Below, in pieces: positions 6,689-14,796 of a stretch of 18,053 bases of DNA. The notes below the pieces were generated by a model, which was not told the DNA's origin, did no database searches, and was given only the letters and a program-made list of their open reading frames with translations. Every line of letters begins with the position of its first letter. Within the stretch, counting starts at the first letter, position 1. The stretch spans positions 1 to 18,053 of the forward strand of contig CAITHY010000010.1 in NCBI GenBank assembly GCA_903892315.1, written 5' to 3'. The stretch is from an uncultured beta proteobacterium. Its GTDB lineage: Bacteria; Pseudomonadota; Gammaproteobacteria; Burkholderiales; Burkholderiaceae. A program made the position numbers and the translations under genes.

Positions 6689-7435
6689 TTACTGCATCAC
6701 AAAGGTACTAAACAGGACTGCTTGTACTGGTAAATCCATTTCAGTGACATTCCAAAATTCAGCCGCAGCTCTAGCTGCTTCTCCGGAAATCTTTTGGCCG
6801 CTTGAGGTCTCTTTTGGCATTGCGCCAATACGCTCTAGATTTTGCATATCAGCCGTGTTGGGCTGCTGTTGCAATACATAGATCGCAGTAATCTGAGGCG
6901 CAATGATGGAGTTGATCACCAGTGCGATCTCTCTAGCCATCATGGTCTTACCTTCAACTGTGGCTAACTCTTGCATTTGCCTAGAAGAAAGGACTGTAAT
7001 AATTTTGTCCCGAATCACGGGTTCAAATTGCTTAATCTTTGATTCGGTACCAGAATCGGCTGTACGCAACACAATCTTCGTTTGAAGGTAGTGCTCACCG
7101 CCACGACCAGGCAAATTTACAATCATCTCATCCATTGGGATATAGATTGGAGGAGCATTTTCTTTGCGCTCGGTTAATTGACGCTTGAGAATATTTTCCG
7201 GGCGATTAGCCTCTTCCTCATGCTCTTTTTTAACCTTTGCGTCATGATCCATATACATGTAGCCACCAATTGCACCGGCAATCACTACTACTAGAGCAGC
7301 AATAATGAGAAGTTTTTTACTCTTTTTAGGAGGTGGTGCACCTTCCTCATTGTGAGAATTTGCAGCAGGAGCTGGAGCAGCGCCTGAGGCGCCAGCTTCT
7401 AGAGTAGGTTCAATACGTTCTGCTTCTTCTGCCAT
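6689..7435 (-). CDS. fliL: Flagellar basal-body-associated protein FliL
   Basis: FliL is an inner-membrane protein around the stator that supports torque, especially under load. The 248-residue product is longer than the roughly 155 residues of E. coli FliL: an acidic Ala/Pro-rich cytoplasmic N terminus (about 1-39), one membrane segment (about 41-62, LLIIAALVVVIAGAIGGYMY), and a periplasmic domain with the family core YIPMDEMIVNLPG, LQTKIVLRT and the C-terminal VLFSTFVMQ. The start is preceded by GAGGA six bases upstream. It lies 22 bases after fliK and 32 before fliM. Confidence 0.95.
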   Translation of the reverse strand: MAEEAERIEPTLEAGASGAAPAPAANSHNEEGAPPPKKSKKLLIIAALVVVIAGAIGGYMYMDHDAKVKKEHEEEANRPENILKRQLTERKENAPPIYIPMDEMIVNLPGRGGEHYLQTKIVLRTADSGTESKIKQFEPVIRDKIITVLSSRQMQELATVEGKTMMAREIALVINSIIAPQITAIYVLQQQPNTADMQNLERIGAMPKETSSGQKISGEAARAAAEFWNVTEMDLPVQAVLFSTFVMQ

Positions 7436-7457
7436 TACCCATCCTCTTTACTTAATA

Positions 7458-8990
7458 TCATGCGTACAAATGAACTGCCGAGTTATCAACATTATTGCTT
7501 ATCTTGCTAGAGGATACCAGCGAATTGAGGGGAGTAGCACCAACCTGAGCCATACTATTAGAGTCAAGGTTAGAAAACAGCTGCGAATTAGAAGATTGAT
7601 TTTGTGCTTGAGAAAAACTGCCACCTTGGCGCAAATCCAATGACAGGTTTAGCCCCATTTGAGCAAAGTCATTTTTGAGTTGCTGACCGCCATGATCCAA
7701 TCTGGCTTTAGTGGCATCACTAGCCCCTTCCACAATCAAATGGGCCTGACCAGACTGATCAATACGCAGATCAATTCTTAAGGTTCCCTGACCTGGAGGC
7801 GTTAGCTCAAGGGCAATGCGACCACCCCCTGAACGGGCTGCATTCATAATCTGAGCATGCATTGGGCCACTAGCCAAAGAAGCGTCAGTCGCTGCAATTT
7901 GCACCTGGGGTGCATTAGCAGCCAAATGAGGCTGCAAATTACCTAAAGTATTCGAACCCACTAGTCCACTACCGACTGCATCATTGACTGCAGCAGCCTC
8001 ATCCTTAACATTGGCCAAGTTTTTAGCCACGCCTCCATTAGCAGCTTCAACTGTCAGGGCTGGGCCTTTATCTGCACTTAAGAAGCTTGCTGGAGATTGC
8101 TCAGCACCTGTAATAGCCAGCGCTTTAGCGCCAGAGGCTCCGCCTACAGCCTGAGAGGCAAAGCCTGCATCTAATCCATTGCTAGTCGCGCGAGTCGCTT
8201 TTGCGAATACTTGCTTTTGCGTTAAGTCTCCTAGGGTTTGACCAGCACCAACTAAAACAGGGGCTTGATTGCTAATTGGATTATTGGCTACGCCTTGAGT
8301 TTCTAGCGCTAAAACCTTGATGGCTTGATCTTTTCCAGAGCCGACGTTACTAGGTAGCACTGAATTGGAACGGGCATTTTGAGCATCAATAGCCAATGCA
8401 GCTTGCGGTACTTGTGCCGCCTGATTGATCTGGGAAGCATTACCTTGTAATACGTTTTGGCTATTTTGAGCTAAGCCATTGGCATTAGCTTGTGCTTTTA
8501 GTAAAGCAAGTGCGCTAGCTGCACCTAGGTTATTTTGAGTGAGTAAGGTCTGCGCAATGCTGGTGCTCGTCATGGTGCTTTGCACGCTAGCATTGTTCTG
8601 GGTGCTTGTCTTAGCAACAGCATTAGGGATATTGGCACTATTAAGGCCAGGAATGGGCTGAGTCAAAAGCCCTTGAGCCGCAAGACTGGCAGACAATAAT
8701 TGCATTTGATCGGCAATTTTTGCCGGATCGCCAGCATTATTAGCGCTCTTTGGCAAATTCTGTAGGGCATTTGCCAAGATATTTTTTGCGCTCAGAGCTA
8801 AAGTAGCCGGATTTTGCGGAGCAGGGTCCTGCACTTGCTGCCTGGCCTGAATAGCTTGCTCAATTTGGAGCATAAAGGCGTCTACGCCTTGACCAGAGCC
8901 AGAGCTATCTTGGGCATTTGCCATGTTTTTTAGACCATTAACATGGTCATTTAAAGCCGTATGCAGGCTATTTTGTATTACAGAGGCCAT
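7458..8990 (-). CDS. fliK: Flagellar hook-length control protein FliK
   Basis: FliK is a secreted molecular ruler that stops hook growth and switches export to filament proteins. From this start the product is 510 residues: a long Ala/Asn/Gln-rich, low-complexity N-terminal and central region (about 20-380), then the Flg_hook domain (about 388-457) with GRIALELTPPGQGTLRIDLRI and a RLDHGGQQLKNDFAQMGLNL section, and a Ser/Asn-rich tail. The frame extends 11 codons upstream to an ATG at 9021-9023, which lies inside a sigma-54-type promoter and has no ribosome-binding site. The chosen ATG has GGAG at 8996-8999, five bases upstream. If the longer form is used the protein has 521 residues and overlaps fliJ by 8 bases. 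Confidence 0.9.
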   Translation of the reverse strand: MASVIQNSLHTALNDHVNGLKNMANAQDSSGSGQGVDAFMLQIEQAIQARQQVQDPAPQNPATLALSAKNILANALQNLPKSANNAGDPAKIADQMQLLSASLAAQGLLTQPIPGLNSANIPNAVAKTSTQNNASVQSTMTSTSIAQTLLTQNNLGAASALALLKAQANANGLAQNSQNVLQGNASQINQAAQVPQAALAIDAQNARSNSVLPSNVGSGKDQAIKVLALETQGVANNPISNQAPVLVGAGQTLGDLTQKQVFAKATRATSNGLDAGFASQAVGGASGAKALAITGAEQSPASFLSADKGPALTVEAANGGVAKNLANVKDEAAAVNDAVGSGLVGSNTLGNLQPHLAANAPQVQIAATDASLASGPMHAQIMNAARSGGGRIALELTPPGQGTLRIDLRIDQSGQAHLIVEGASDATKARLDHGGQQLKNDFAQMGLNLSLDLRQGGSFSQAQNQSSNSQLFSNLDSNSMAQVGATPLNSLVSSSKISNNVDNSAVHLYA

Positions 8991-8995
8991 CTTTT

Positions 8996-8999
8996 CTCC
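8996..8999 (-). promoter_or_regulatory. Ribosome-binding site that favours the shorter fliK start
   Basis: GGAG on the minus strand lies five bases before the ATG at 8988-8990 and downstream of the predicted sigma-54 transcript start (about 9008). The ATG eleven codons upstream has no comparable site. Confidence 0.7.
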
Positions 9000-9015
9000 A
9001 ATAGGACTCTCTGTA

Positions 9016-9462
9016 TTAAGCATCTTTCGTGCCAGTATTCAAAGATAGCCTAGCAACATAACTATCTTCGAACTGATTGATCTCCGATCTTTCCTTTTTT
9101 TTACGTACCTCACGCGCCGCTTTATCCACCAATTTGCCCAAACCCTTCGTGCGCATTCGGGCCTGCGCTGCCTCTTGCAATGCTTGATCAGATGCTCGGT
9201 TTAGACCCTCAATTTGCGGATCCATTTGCGAAGAGCTGAGCAATAACTTCTCACGAAAGGCGTTGGCATCTTGAATAAATGCGACAGAAACCCCTTTTTT
9301 GCCGCCATCTAAAATCTGCTCCTCGTATTCCTTGGCGTACTCGAGTACCTGTTCTTTAAAGCGGGTGGTTTGGTTCATTTGACCAGTGACCCGGCGCGCT
9401 CTTGCCATGGCCTGATCTTCTCGTATTTTGGCTAAGCGAAACAAAAGTTCAATTGATTTCAT
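9016..9462 (-). CDS. fliJ: Flagellar export chaperone/stalk protein FliJ
   Basis: FliJ is the coiled-coil stalk of the FliH-FliI export ATPase complex and couples it to the export gate protein FlhA. From this start it is 148 residues, close to the E. coli length, and begins MKSIELLFRLAKIREDQAMA, a typical FliJ opening. The rest is charged and heptad-rich with a basic C-terminal half (about 117-132). The frame extends 20 residues upstream to an ATG within fliI, but that would add a hydrophobic LLRLLL stretch not expected in FliJ. The chosen ATG is 7 bases after the fliI stop. The 3' end carries a sigma-54-type promoter for fliK. Confidence 0.9.
   Translation of the reverse strand: MKSIELLFRLAKIREDQAMARARRVTGQMNQTTRFKEQVLEYAKEYEEQILDGGKKGVSVAFIQDANAFREKLLLSSSQMDPQIEGLNRASDQALQEAAQARMRTKGLGKLVDKAAREVRKKKERSEINQFEDSYVARLSLNTGTKDA
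9019..9034 (-). promoter_or_regulatory. Internal sigma-54-type promoter before fliK
   Basis: Read on the minus strand the site is TGGCACGAAAGATGCT. It matches TGGCACG-N4-TTGC(A/T) at all conserved positions except one (A for the first T of the -12 element), with GG (9033-9032) and GC (9021-9020) exactly 10 bases apart. It overlaps the last codons of fliJ. The predicted transcript start near 9008 would give fliK an 18-base leader that includes its GGAG site. It could boost fliK and downstream genes (fliL-fliR, the exported protein and the carbonic anhydrase) separately from fliF-fliJ. No experimental support is available here. Confidence 0.65.
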
Positions 9463-9469
9463 AGCTTCA

Positions 9470-10858
9470 TTATGAGTTAGTAATAACCGGAGCAATTTCA
9501 AGCAATAAACGCTCCGAATCACTCATCCCCATACTATCTTCAGCATCTTGCTGAAGATAAGTTTGAATCTTTGGCCAAGTTTGCAAAGCAATGTCTAACT
9601 CAGGATCACTTCCAGCAATGTAAGCTCCCATCGATACCAAGTCTCGACCACGCATATATCGACTATATAGTTGCTTCATGCGACGTGCTGATAGTAAGTG
9701 ATCTTTAGAGACTACTTTTGGCATAACGCGCGAAATGGACTTTTCTACATCAATTGCAGGATAGTGACCACTATCGGCAAGCTCACGAGATAAAAAGAAG
9801 TGTCCATCTAAAATGCCGCGAGCAGTATCCGCAATTGGGTCATTGGAGTCATCGCCTTCAAGTAAGACCGTATAAAAAGCGGTAATCGATCCATTGGGAT
9901 TTGGGCCATTACCCACCCGCTCGACTAACTCAGGCATCCGTGCAAAAACACTCGGCGGATAACCTCTAGCGACTGGAGCCTCACCCAAGCTTAACCCAAT
10001 TTCGCGCAGCGCCATGGCGTAGCGAGTCAATGAATCAACTATCAGTACGACATGTTTACCTTGATCCCGAAACCAAATAGCCACATCAGTAGCATACGAT
10101 GCGCCTTTAGAACGCGCCAAAGGTGATGCATCAGCAGGAGCGGCTACCACCACTGCTCGGGCAAAAGCTTCGGGGCCTAGTGTGTCATCACAAAACTCAC
10201 GCACCTCGCGACCACGCTCACCGACCAAACCAATCACGATGACATCGGCTACGCAATTACGCGCAAACATTCCAAGTAAGACACTCTTACCAACACCGGA
10301 GCCCGCAAACACGCCAACACGTTGACCTCGACCGACGGTGAGTAAACCATTAATCGCCCGAATGCCCACATCTAAGGGTTCATGAATCGGTGTGCGCTCC
10401 AGTGGATTTAAATTACGCTGAATGAAAGAATTTAACTCTTTCTTACCCGGCCCCTTACCGTCAATAGGACGGCCTAAACCATCGACCACTCTACCTAAAA
10501 GGCTCGCGCCAATAGGCAAAGGCTCTATCACCGATTGCGTGTGATAACCATGACCAGAATCAAACGGAGTATTGGCTGGATATACCAAGGCACCCGGAGA
10601 GATACCTTCGATATTATCGATGGGCATAAGATAAGTAATGCCCCCATTAAAACCAATACACTCTGCGTTATAAGTTTGACCACCCATTTGCGACAAAATG
10701 GTTGCACCCGAACCAATAGTCATTGGCAAGCCCTCAACCTCAAGGACGATTCCAGACACGCGTTTTAATTTGCCTTCCCGAATGGAGCGCGGCATCAAAC
10801 ATAGCGCTTCTTTTTGTAAGCGCAGTTGACTTGCTAGCTCAGTCGGCTGCAAGCTCAT
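9470..10858 (-). CDS. fliI: Flagellum-specific export ATPase FliI
   Basis: FliI is the hexameric ATPase that energises and organises flagellar type III export, related to the F1 beta subunit. From this start it is 462 residues. It shows Walker A AGSGVGKS (about 185-192), GERGREV with the catalytic Glu (about 213-219), Walker B VVLIVDS (about 270-276), and the family block GEAPVARGYPPSVFARMPELVERVG. The sequence AAAGG followed by ATGATGATG (10856-10869) sets the start: only the third ATG has normal spacing (6 bases). The frame runs a further 16 codons upstream inside fliH with no ribosome-binding site. It overlaps fliH by 20 bases. Confidence 0.95.
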   Translation of the reverse strand: MSLQPTELASQLRLQKEALCLMPRSIREGKLKRVSGIVLEVEGLPMTIGSGATILSQMGGQTYNAECIGFNGGITYLMPIDNIEGISPGALVYPANTPFDSGHGYHTQSVIEPLPIGASLLGRVVDGLGRPIDGKGPGKKELNSFIQRNLNPLERTPIHEPLDVGIRAINGLLTVGRGQRVGVFAGSGVGKSVLLGMFARNCVADVIVIGLVGERGREVREFCDDTLGPEAFARAVVVAAPADASPLARSKGASYATDVAIWFRDQGKHVVLIVDSLTRYAMALREIGLSLGEAPVARGYPPSVFARMPELVERVGNGPNPNGSITAFYTVLLEGDDSNDPIADTARGILDGHFFLSRELADSGHYPAIDVEKSISRVMPKVVSKDHLLSARRMKQLYSRYMRGRDLVSMGAYIAGSDPELDIALQTWPKIQTYLQQDAEDSMGMSDSERLLLEIAPVITNS

Positions 10859-11615
10859 CATCATCCTTTGGATGGTGGGAGGGTTTAGTAGCGTCAGCAA
10901 ACTCATTAGTCAAGATAGGTGCATTAGGATGCACCTCTTCTTGAACTGTTTTGGTCATACCCAAAGCTGTTCTCACTAGTGCTAAACGAGCCTCTTTACC
11001 CACATCAATTCGAGCGCCGCTAATCTCCACATAAGCATGGCCTGGCTGCACATCAGCATCGACCAAAACAGAGCAGCTAAAGGGCAAACCTGGGTCTTGA
11101 ATAATCGCACTCCATGTATCAATATCTTGCGCTGACAGGCGTAGGTATAAATTTTCTCCCGGCCTTGGTAGGCGCATTAAGGCTTCTTGAACTGCCGCTA
11201 CAAATGGGCCGCGCTCCATCGAGACGTTAGCGGTGAGACGAGAACTAATTTCAAAAGCTAAGTCGGTTAAGGGTTGGGCAATTGCCTCTGGCATACCATC
11301 GACCGACTGCAGTAATTCTCTTAAGGCTTCATGTAAGCGTTTGGTTTCTTCATCGGCTTGGGTGTAGCCTGCTTGATAACCTTCGCGATAACCCGCCTCC
11401 TTACCTTCTTTGTAACCAGCGTCACGACCTTCTACAAAACCTTGGTTTAAACCGAGCTCATGAGCCTCTTCATAGGCTTTTTCACGAATGGCTTGAACCT
11501 CTTCAACCGTAGGATATTGAATCGGCGCAACCTTAGGTGGCTTTGGGGGCTTCGGAGGATCGAAGGAGGGCGGCTCCCACCTCGTCAGCAATGAGTCCTC
11601 ATCAGAGGAATGCAT
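10839..11615 (-). CDS. fliH: Flagellar export ATPase regulator FliH
   Basis: FliH dimers bind FliI and anchor it to FliN in the C ring, acting like the peripheral stalk of ATP synthase. The 258-residue product has a Pro-rich N terminus (about 15-32, including PPKPPKPPK) and then an unusually regular GxxxG helix: glycine occurs at residues 55, 59, 63, 67, 71, 75, 79 and 83, exactly every fourth position. A C-terminal domain resembling the F-type delta subunit follows (about 100-225). The ATG overlaps the fliG end by 14 bases. The C-terminal tail is hydrophilic (HHPKDDDE) and overlaps the fliI start region. Confidence 0.93.
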   Translation of the reverse strand: MHSSDEDSLLTRWEPPSFDPPKPPKPPKVAPIQYPTVEEVQAIREKAYEEAHELGLNQGFVEGRDAGYKEGKEAGYREGYQAGYTQADEETKRLHEALRELLQSVDGMPEAIAQPLTDLAFEISSRLTANVSMERGPFVAAVQEALMRLPRPGENLYLRLSAQDIDTWSAIIQDPGLPFSCSVLVDADVQPGHAYVEISGARIDVGKEARLALVRTALGMTKTVQEEVHPNAPILTNEFADATKPSHHPKDDDELAAD

Positions 11616-12696
11616 CAGCGGACTTACCTCTCTCCATGATCATACGACCTTCATCTGCCAAATTGCGGGCAATGCGAATAATATCTTTTTGCGCTTCTTC
11701 CACTTCCTGAATCTTGACTGGCGGACGGGTTTCGAGATCTTCACGAACGCTATCGGCAGCACGCTTGGCCATATTCTTGAAGAGTTTTTCGCGCAGTTTT
11801 GGACTTGCCCCTTTGAGCGCCAGTACCAAATTGTCTTGAGCCACTTCGAGCAACATCGTTTGCAGTGAACGATCTTCGATTTCGATAAAGTCTTCGAAGA
11901 CAAACATTTTTTCTTGAATCGCATCGGCCAACTCGGCGTTAAAGGCGCGAATCGTATTGAGCGCTTCCTTGTCAAGACCGCCCGATAGCATATTGAGAAT
12001 TTCGGCTGTGGGCACAACACCACCAACCGTACTTCTGCGGAAATCGGCGTCGGGGCCAGCAGAGCGTGACATCACTTCGTTTAACTCTTTCAAAGCAGCC
12101 GGTTGAACCTTTTCTAGCAAAGCGATTCGCAAGACCAATTCATTTCGTAAATCATCTGGGAAGAGTTTAAGTAATGAAGCGGCTTGCGAAGGATCTAAGA
12201 ACACCATCACTGTAGCAATAATCTGCGGATGCTCGTTTTTAATCATCTCATAGAGCACATCAGCTTCCATGCGCTTTAAGGTCTCAATACCTGACATATC
12301 CAGAGTGGACTCTAAACGGCCCAACAAGTCAGACGCGCCTTCTGCGCCCATGGCTTTGGTAAGCATGTTCTGCATGAAGGAGTCAGTATCAAATGCGACC
12401 TGAGCATTATTTGAGGTGACATCTTTAAATTGACGCAATACCTGCAAGACTAAATCGCGATTAAGTGATCGCACCACCGCCATCTTTCCAGATAAGCGCT
12501 GGACCTCAAAGGGACTCATTTGACGCAGTACGTTGGCTGCAGACTCGGCACCTACGGCGAGCAAGATCACCGCGGCACGAGAGGCACCATCGAGATCTTC
12601 AAACGATACAGTACCCGTTTGAGTGGCGCCTTTAACGCCCTCTTTTAGAGCCTCCGCTATCGAGAGGGTCTTGGGTGCCGGTGCTTCATCAGCCAT
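11602..12696 (-). CDS. fliG: Flagellar motor switch protein FliG
   Basis: FliG is the upper C-ring subunit; it binds FliF and takes torque from the MotA stator. The 364-residue product has an extra 30 or so residues at the N terminus, then the FliF-binding domain (from GASRAAVILLAVGAESAANV, about 37-56), the EHPQ motif (155-158) in NEHPQIIATVMVFLDPSQAA, and the torque domain (about 235-350). Charged residues expected for stator contact are kept: K295 (ALKGA), R312, R318, E319 and D320 in KRAADSVREDL. The ATG has GAGGA eight bases upstream. It starts 17 bases after the fliF stop. Confidence 0.97.
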   Translation of the reverse strand: MADEAPAPKTLSIAEALKEGVKGATQTGTVSFEDLDGASRAAVILLAVGAESAANVLRQMSPFEVQRLSGKMAVVRSLNRDLVLQVLRQFKDVTSNNAQVAFDTDSFMQNMLTKAMGAEGASDLLGRLESTLDMSGIETLKRMEADVLYEMIKNEHPQIIATVMVFLDPSQAASLLKLFPDDLRNELVLRIALLEKVQPAALKELNEVMSRSAGPDADFRRSTVGGVVPTAEILNMLSGGLDKEALNTIRAFNAELADAIQEKMFVFEDFIEIEDRSLQTMLLEVAQDNLVLALKGASPKLREKLFKNMAKRAADSVREDLETRPPVKIQEVEEAQKDIIRIARNLADEGRMIMERGKSADAFL

Positions 12697-12713
12697 TTAA
12701 GAATTCCTCATGA

Positions 12714-14663
12714 TTAAGCTGCCGGAGCTGCTGCAGCCGCTGGTGTAGTAGCAGCATTGGTTGCGGCGGCATCATCGGCCAGCCATTCTTTAAAGATTGT
12801 CGCGACTACTTTAGGATTTTCAGCCACAAAATCGGTGGCATAAGCAATGAGATCGTCATACTCTCGCTTACTTTCTTCGTCCTTACGTGCGCGCTCTTCT
12901 TCCAAACGTTTTTTCTCTTCTTCTGCATGAGCACGCTCTTCTTCTTCTTCCATGCGTTGACGCTCTTTTGCCAACTCGACTTCCATACGTCGTTTCTCGC
13001 GCGCTTTTGGATCCATCTGAGCCATTTCTGCTTTAATCTTCTCGTCAAATTCTTCTTCAATACGCTGCTCTTCCAAAGCTTCGTCGATCTTGGCCGGAAA
13101 TAGAATTGGTTTTACTACGCCAAAAAATAGGATGCCTAAAGAACCGAGAATCACAGCAAACTTGAAGAACTCCTTAGTCATCTCAATGACGCCTGGCTGC
13201 TTATAAAAAGGCGGCTCATCAGAAGCTTCTACTTTAAAGGGAATATTGGCTACGCTCACGCTATCGCCGCGCTTATCACTAAAGCCAATTGCATCGCGGA
13301 CCAAATTATTAATTTGATCAATTTCTTTGGCGCTATAAGGCACGGGTTTTAATGGCTTACCCTCCTTATCAACTCCACCTGGCTGTTTATAGTTCACTAC
13401 CACACCGGCAGAAACGCGGCGCAACTGGCCCTTCTCCGATTTCATGCGCTGAATTGCGCGATCGACTTCATAGTTAATTGTTGAGTCCTTGCGATTGTTC
13501 ACTGTTGCAGTGCTCGAACTGGTTGGCGGGCCATTTAAATTTTGTGGACCGTTATTCGCTGCTGCCTGTGTATTTAAGGGAGCTTGGGCCTGACCTGGGG
13601 GCTGATTGGTTAAGGCACCAGGAACCCCGCCAGCACTAGTGTTTGGCGTTGCCCCTTCATTCGTTTGCTGACTGCGAATCGCAGACTGATTGGGTGGTGA
13701 ATTCTTTCCAAAAGTCTCTTCAGTGCGCTCGATCGTCCCAAAGTCCATATCCACAGTCACTTGAGCGCGCACATTATCGCGGCCTGTGACTGGCTCTAAA
13801 ATAGTTTGTACCCGCTTAGATAGCGCGCCTTCTAATTCAGCAACATACTTGAGCTGAGTGCCATCTAAACCCATTGCTCTTTGGGGATTGGGGGCTAAAA
13901 GACTGCCTTCTGCATCGACAATCGTGACATTTTCAGGACCCAAATTAGGGACCGATGAGCCGACTAAATTGGTAATGGCGGCAACTTGTAGGTTATCCAA
14001 AAACCGCCCTGGATGCATGGTCACCACAACCGATGCTGTTGGCTTTTCTTGCTCGCGCATAAATGCGGTTTGCTTGGGAATTGCCAACATCACCCTGGCA
14101 GATTTGACCTGCGTCAGAGAGCTGATGCTACGTGCCAATTCACCCTCTAAACCCCGCTGGTAATTGACTTGCTCAACAAATTGGCTAGTCCCCATTTTTT
14201 GGTTTTCGAGCAACTCAAAACCCACATTACCTGCTTTAGGTAGACCCTGCCCAGCTAATCGCAAACGCGTCTCATAGACGGTATTTTCCGGCACCATAAT
14301 CGCCGCGCCGCCCTCAGTAAATTTATAAGGGACATTCATCTGCTGCAAAGCTGCCACAATTGCCGCGCCATCACGCTCATTAACACTCGAAAACAATACG
14401 CGATAGTCGTCTTTGCTCTTGCCAGAGGCCCCTACAAAGATAATCGCCGCTAAAAATAAGATTCCGGCAGCGCTAATAATGAGTTTTTGCTGAAACGATA
14501 AAGCCTGGAGTCGGAATTTGATTTCGCCAAATTTAGTGGAGACTTTGACTGGCACCGCTTTTGGGATGCCTATATTGGGAGCTAAATTTGCACCAGAGCC
14601 AATATTGACTACTGCTGCATCTTTATCACCGCCCTGTAATCCGCTTGTTGCCTCGTCAGCCAA
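12714..14663 (-). CDS. fliF: Flagellar MS-ring protein FliF with a long charged helix
   Basis: FliF forms the MS ring in the inner membrane, the base on which the flagellum is built. The 649-residue product is about 100 longer than E. coli FliF. It has membrane segment 1 (about 61-78), ring-building domains (about 85-310 and 390-480) around a Pro/Gln/Asn-rich linker (about 320-390), membrane segment 2 (about 499-520), and a C-terminal FliG-binding tail (about 605-629, AENPKVVATIFKEWLAD). Between segment 2 and the tail lies a Glu/Lys/Arg-rich stretch (about 526-602), which probably forms one long helix. The start is a TTG: a TAG stop lies five codons upstream in frame with no ATG or GTG between. 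First gene of the fliF-fliR operon, divergent from the kinase gene. Confidence 0.95.
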   Translation of the reverse strand: MADEATSGLQGGDKDAAVVNIGSGANLAPNIGIPKAVPVKVSTKFGEIKFRLQALSFQQKLIISAAGILFLAAIIFVGASGKSKDDYRVLFSSVNERDGAAIVAALQQMNVPYKFTEGGAAIMVPENTVYETRLRLAGQGLPKAGNVGFELLENQKMGTSQFVEQVNYQRGLEGELARSISSLTQVKSARVMLAIPKQTAFMREQEKPTASVVVTMHPGRFLDNLQVAAITNLVGSSVPNLGPENVTIVDAEGSLLAPNPQRAMGLDGTQLKYVAELEGALSKRVQTILEPVTGRDNVRAQVTVDMDFGTIERTEETFGKNSPPNQSAIRSQQTNEGATPNTSAGGVPGALTNQPPGQAQAPLNTQAAANNGPQNLNGPPTSSSTATVNNRKDSTINYEVDRAIQRMKSEKGQLRRVSAGVVVNYKQPGGVDKEGKPLKPVPYSAKEIDQINNLVRDAIGFSDKRGDSVSVANIPFKVEASDEPPFYKQPGVIEMTKEFFKFAVILGSLGILFFGVVKPILFPAKIDEALEEQRIEEEFDEKIKAEMAQMDPKAREKRRMEVELAKERQRMEEEEERAHAEEEKKRLEEERARKDEESKREYDDLIAYATDFVAENPKVVATIFKEWLADDAAATNAATTPAAAAAPAA

Positions 14664-14796
14664 TGATGTAGTCCACTAGATTACGGTTTCGTTAAAATTA
14701 ATAAAAATCATAATATCACTAAATATAGAACTTTTTGCCTATAAAATCCTATATATTGATATTTTAGAAGCAAATTAGCCACAAAACAGGAAAATT
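14664..14796. promoter_or_regulatory. Divergent, AT-rich promoter region between fliF and the flagellar kinase gene
   Basis: These 133 bases separate two divergent operons and must carry promoters for at least fliF. The sequence is very AT-rich with several TATA-like stretches (for example TATAAA at 14740-14745 and TATATT at 14752-14757). I found no GG-N10-GC sigma-54 element on either strand and no clear sigma-28 element. A weak sigma-70 candidate toward the kinase is TTGCCT (14735-14740), 17 bases, GATATT (14758-14763). Individual promoter assignments are not reliable. Confidence 0.5.
14788..14791 (+). promoter_or_regulatory. Ribosome-binding site supporting the TTG start of the kinase gene
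   Basis: AGGA lies five bases before the TTG at 14797. A TAG stop in frame at 14776-14778 excludes a longer protein, so TTG is the only sensible start. Confidence 0.75.

Noticed and set aside
10859..10906. Extension of fliI by 16 residues into fliH
   Set aside because: No ribosome-binding site before the ATG at 10906, while AAAGG sits six bases before the third ATG of an ATGATGATG run.
12806..13060. Lys-rich minus-strand open frame inside fliF
   Set aside because: It is the shifted frame of the Glu/Lys/Arg-rich helix of fliF and has no ribosome-binding site; codon bias alone explains it.
14072..14090. GG-N10-GC match TGGCAATTCCCAAGCA on the minus strand within fliF
   Set aside because: Spacing fits but the -12 TT and part of the -24 element do not; no gene start follows closely.
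14118..14138. TGGCACG on the minus strand within fliF
   Set aside because: There is no GC at the required distance; spacing to the nearest GC is 6 bases.
14550..14564. Sigma-54-like sequence TGGCACCGCTTTTGG on the plus strand, facing the kinase gene
   Set aside because: The essential -12 GC is GG here, and it lies inside fliF about 220 bases from the kinase start; kept only as a weak possibility.
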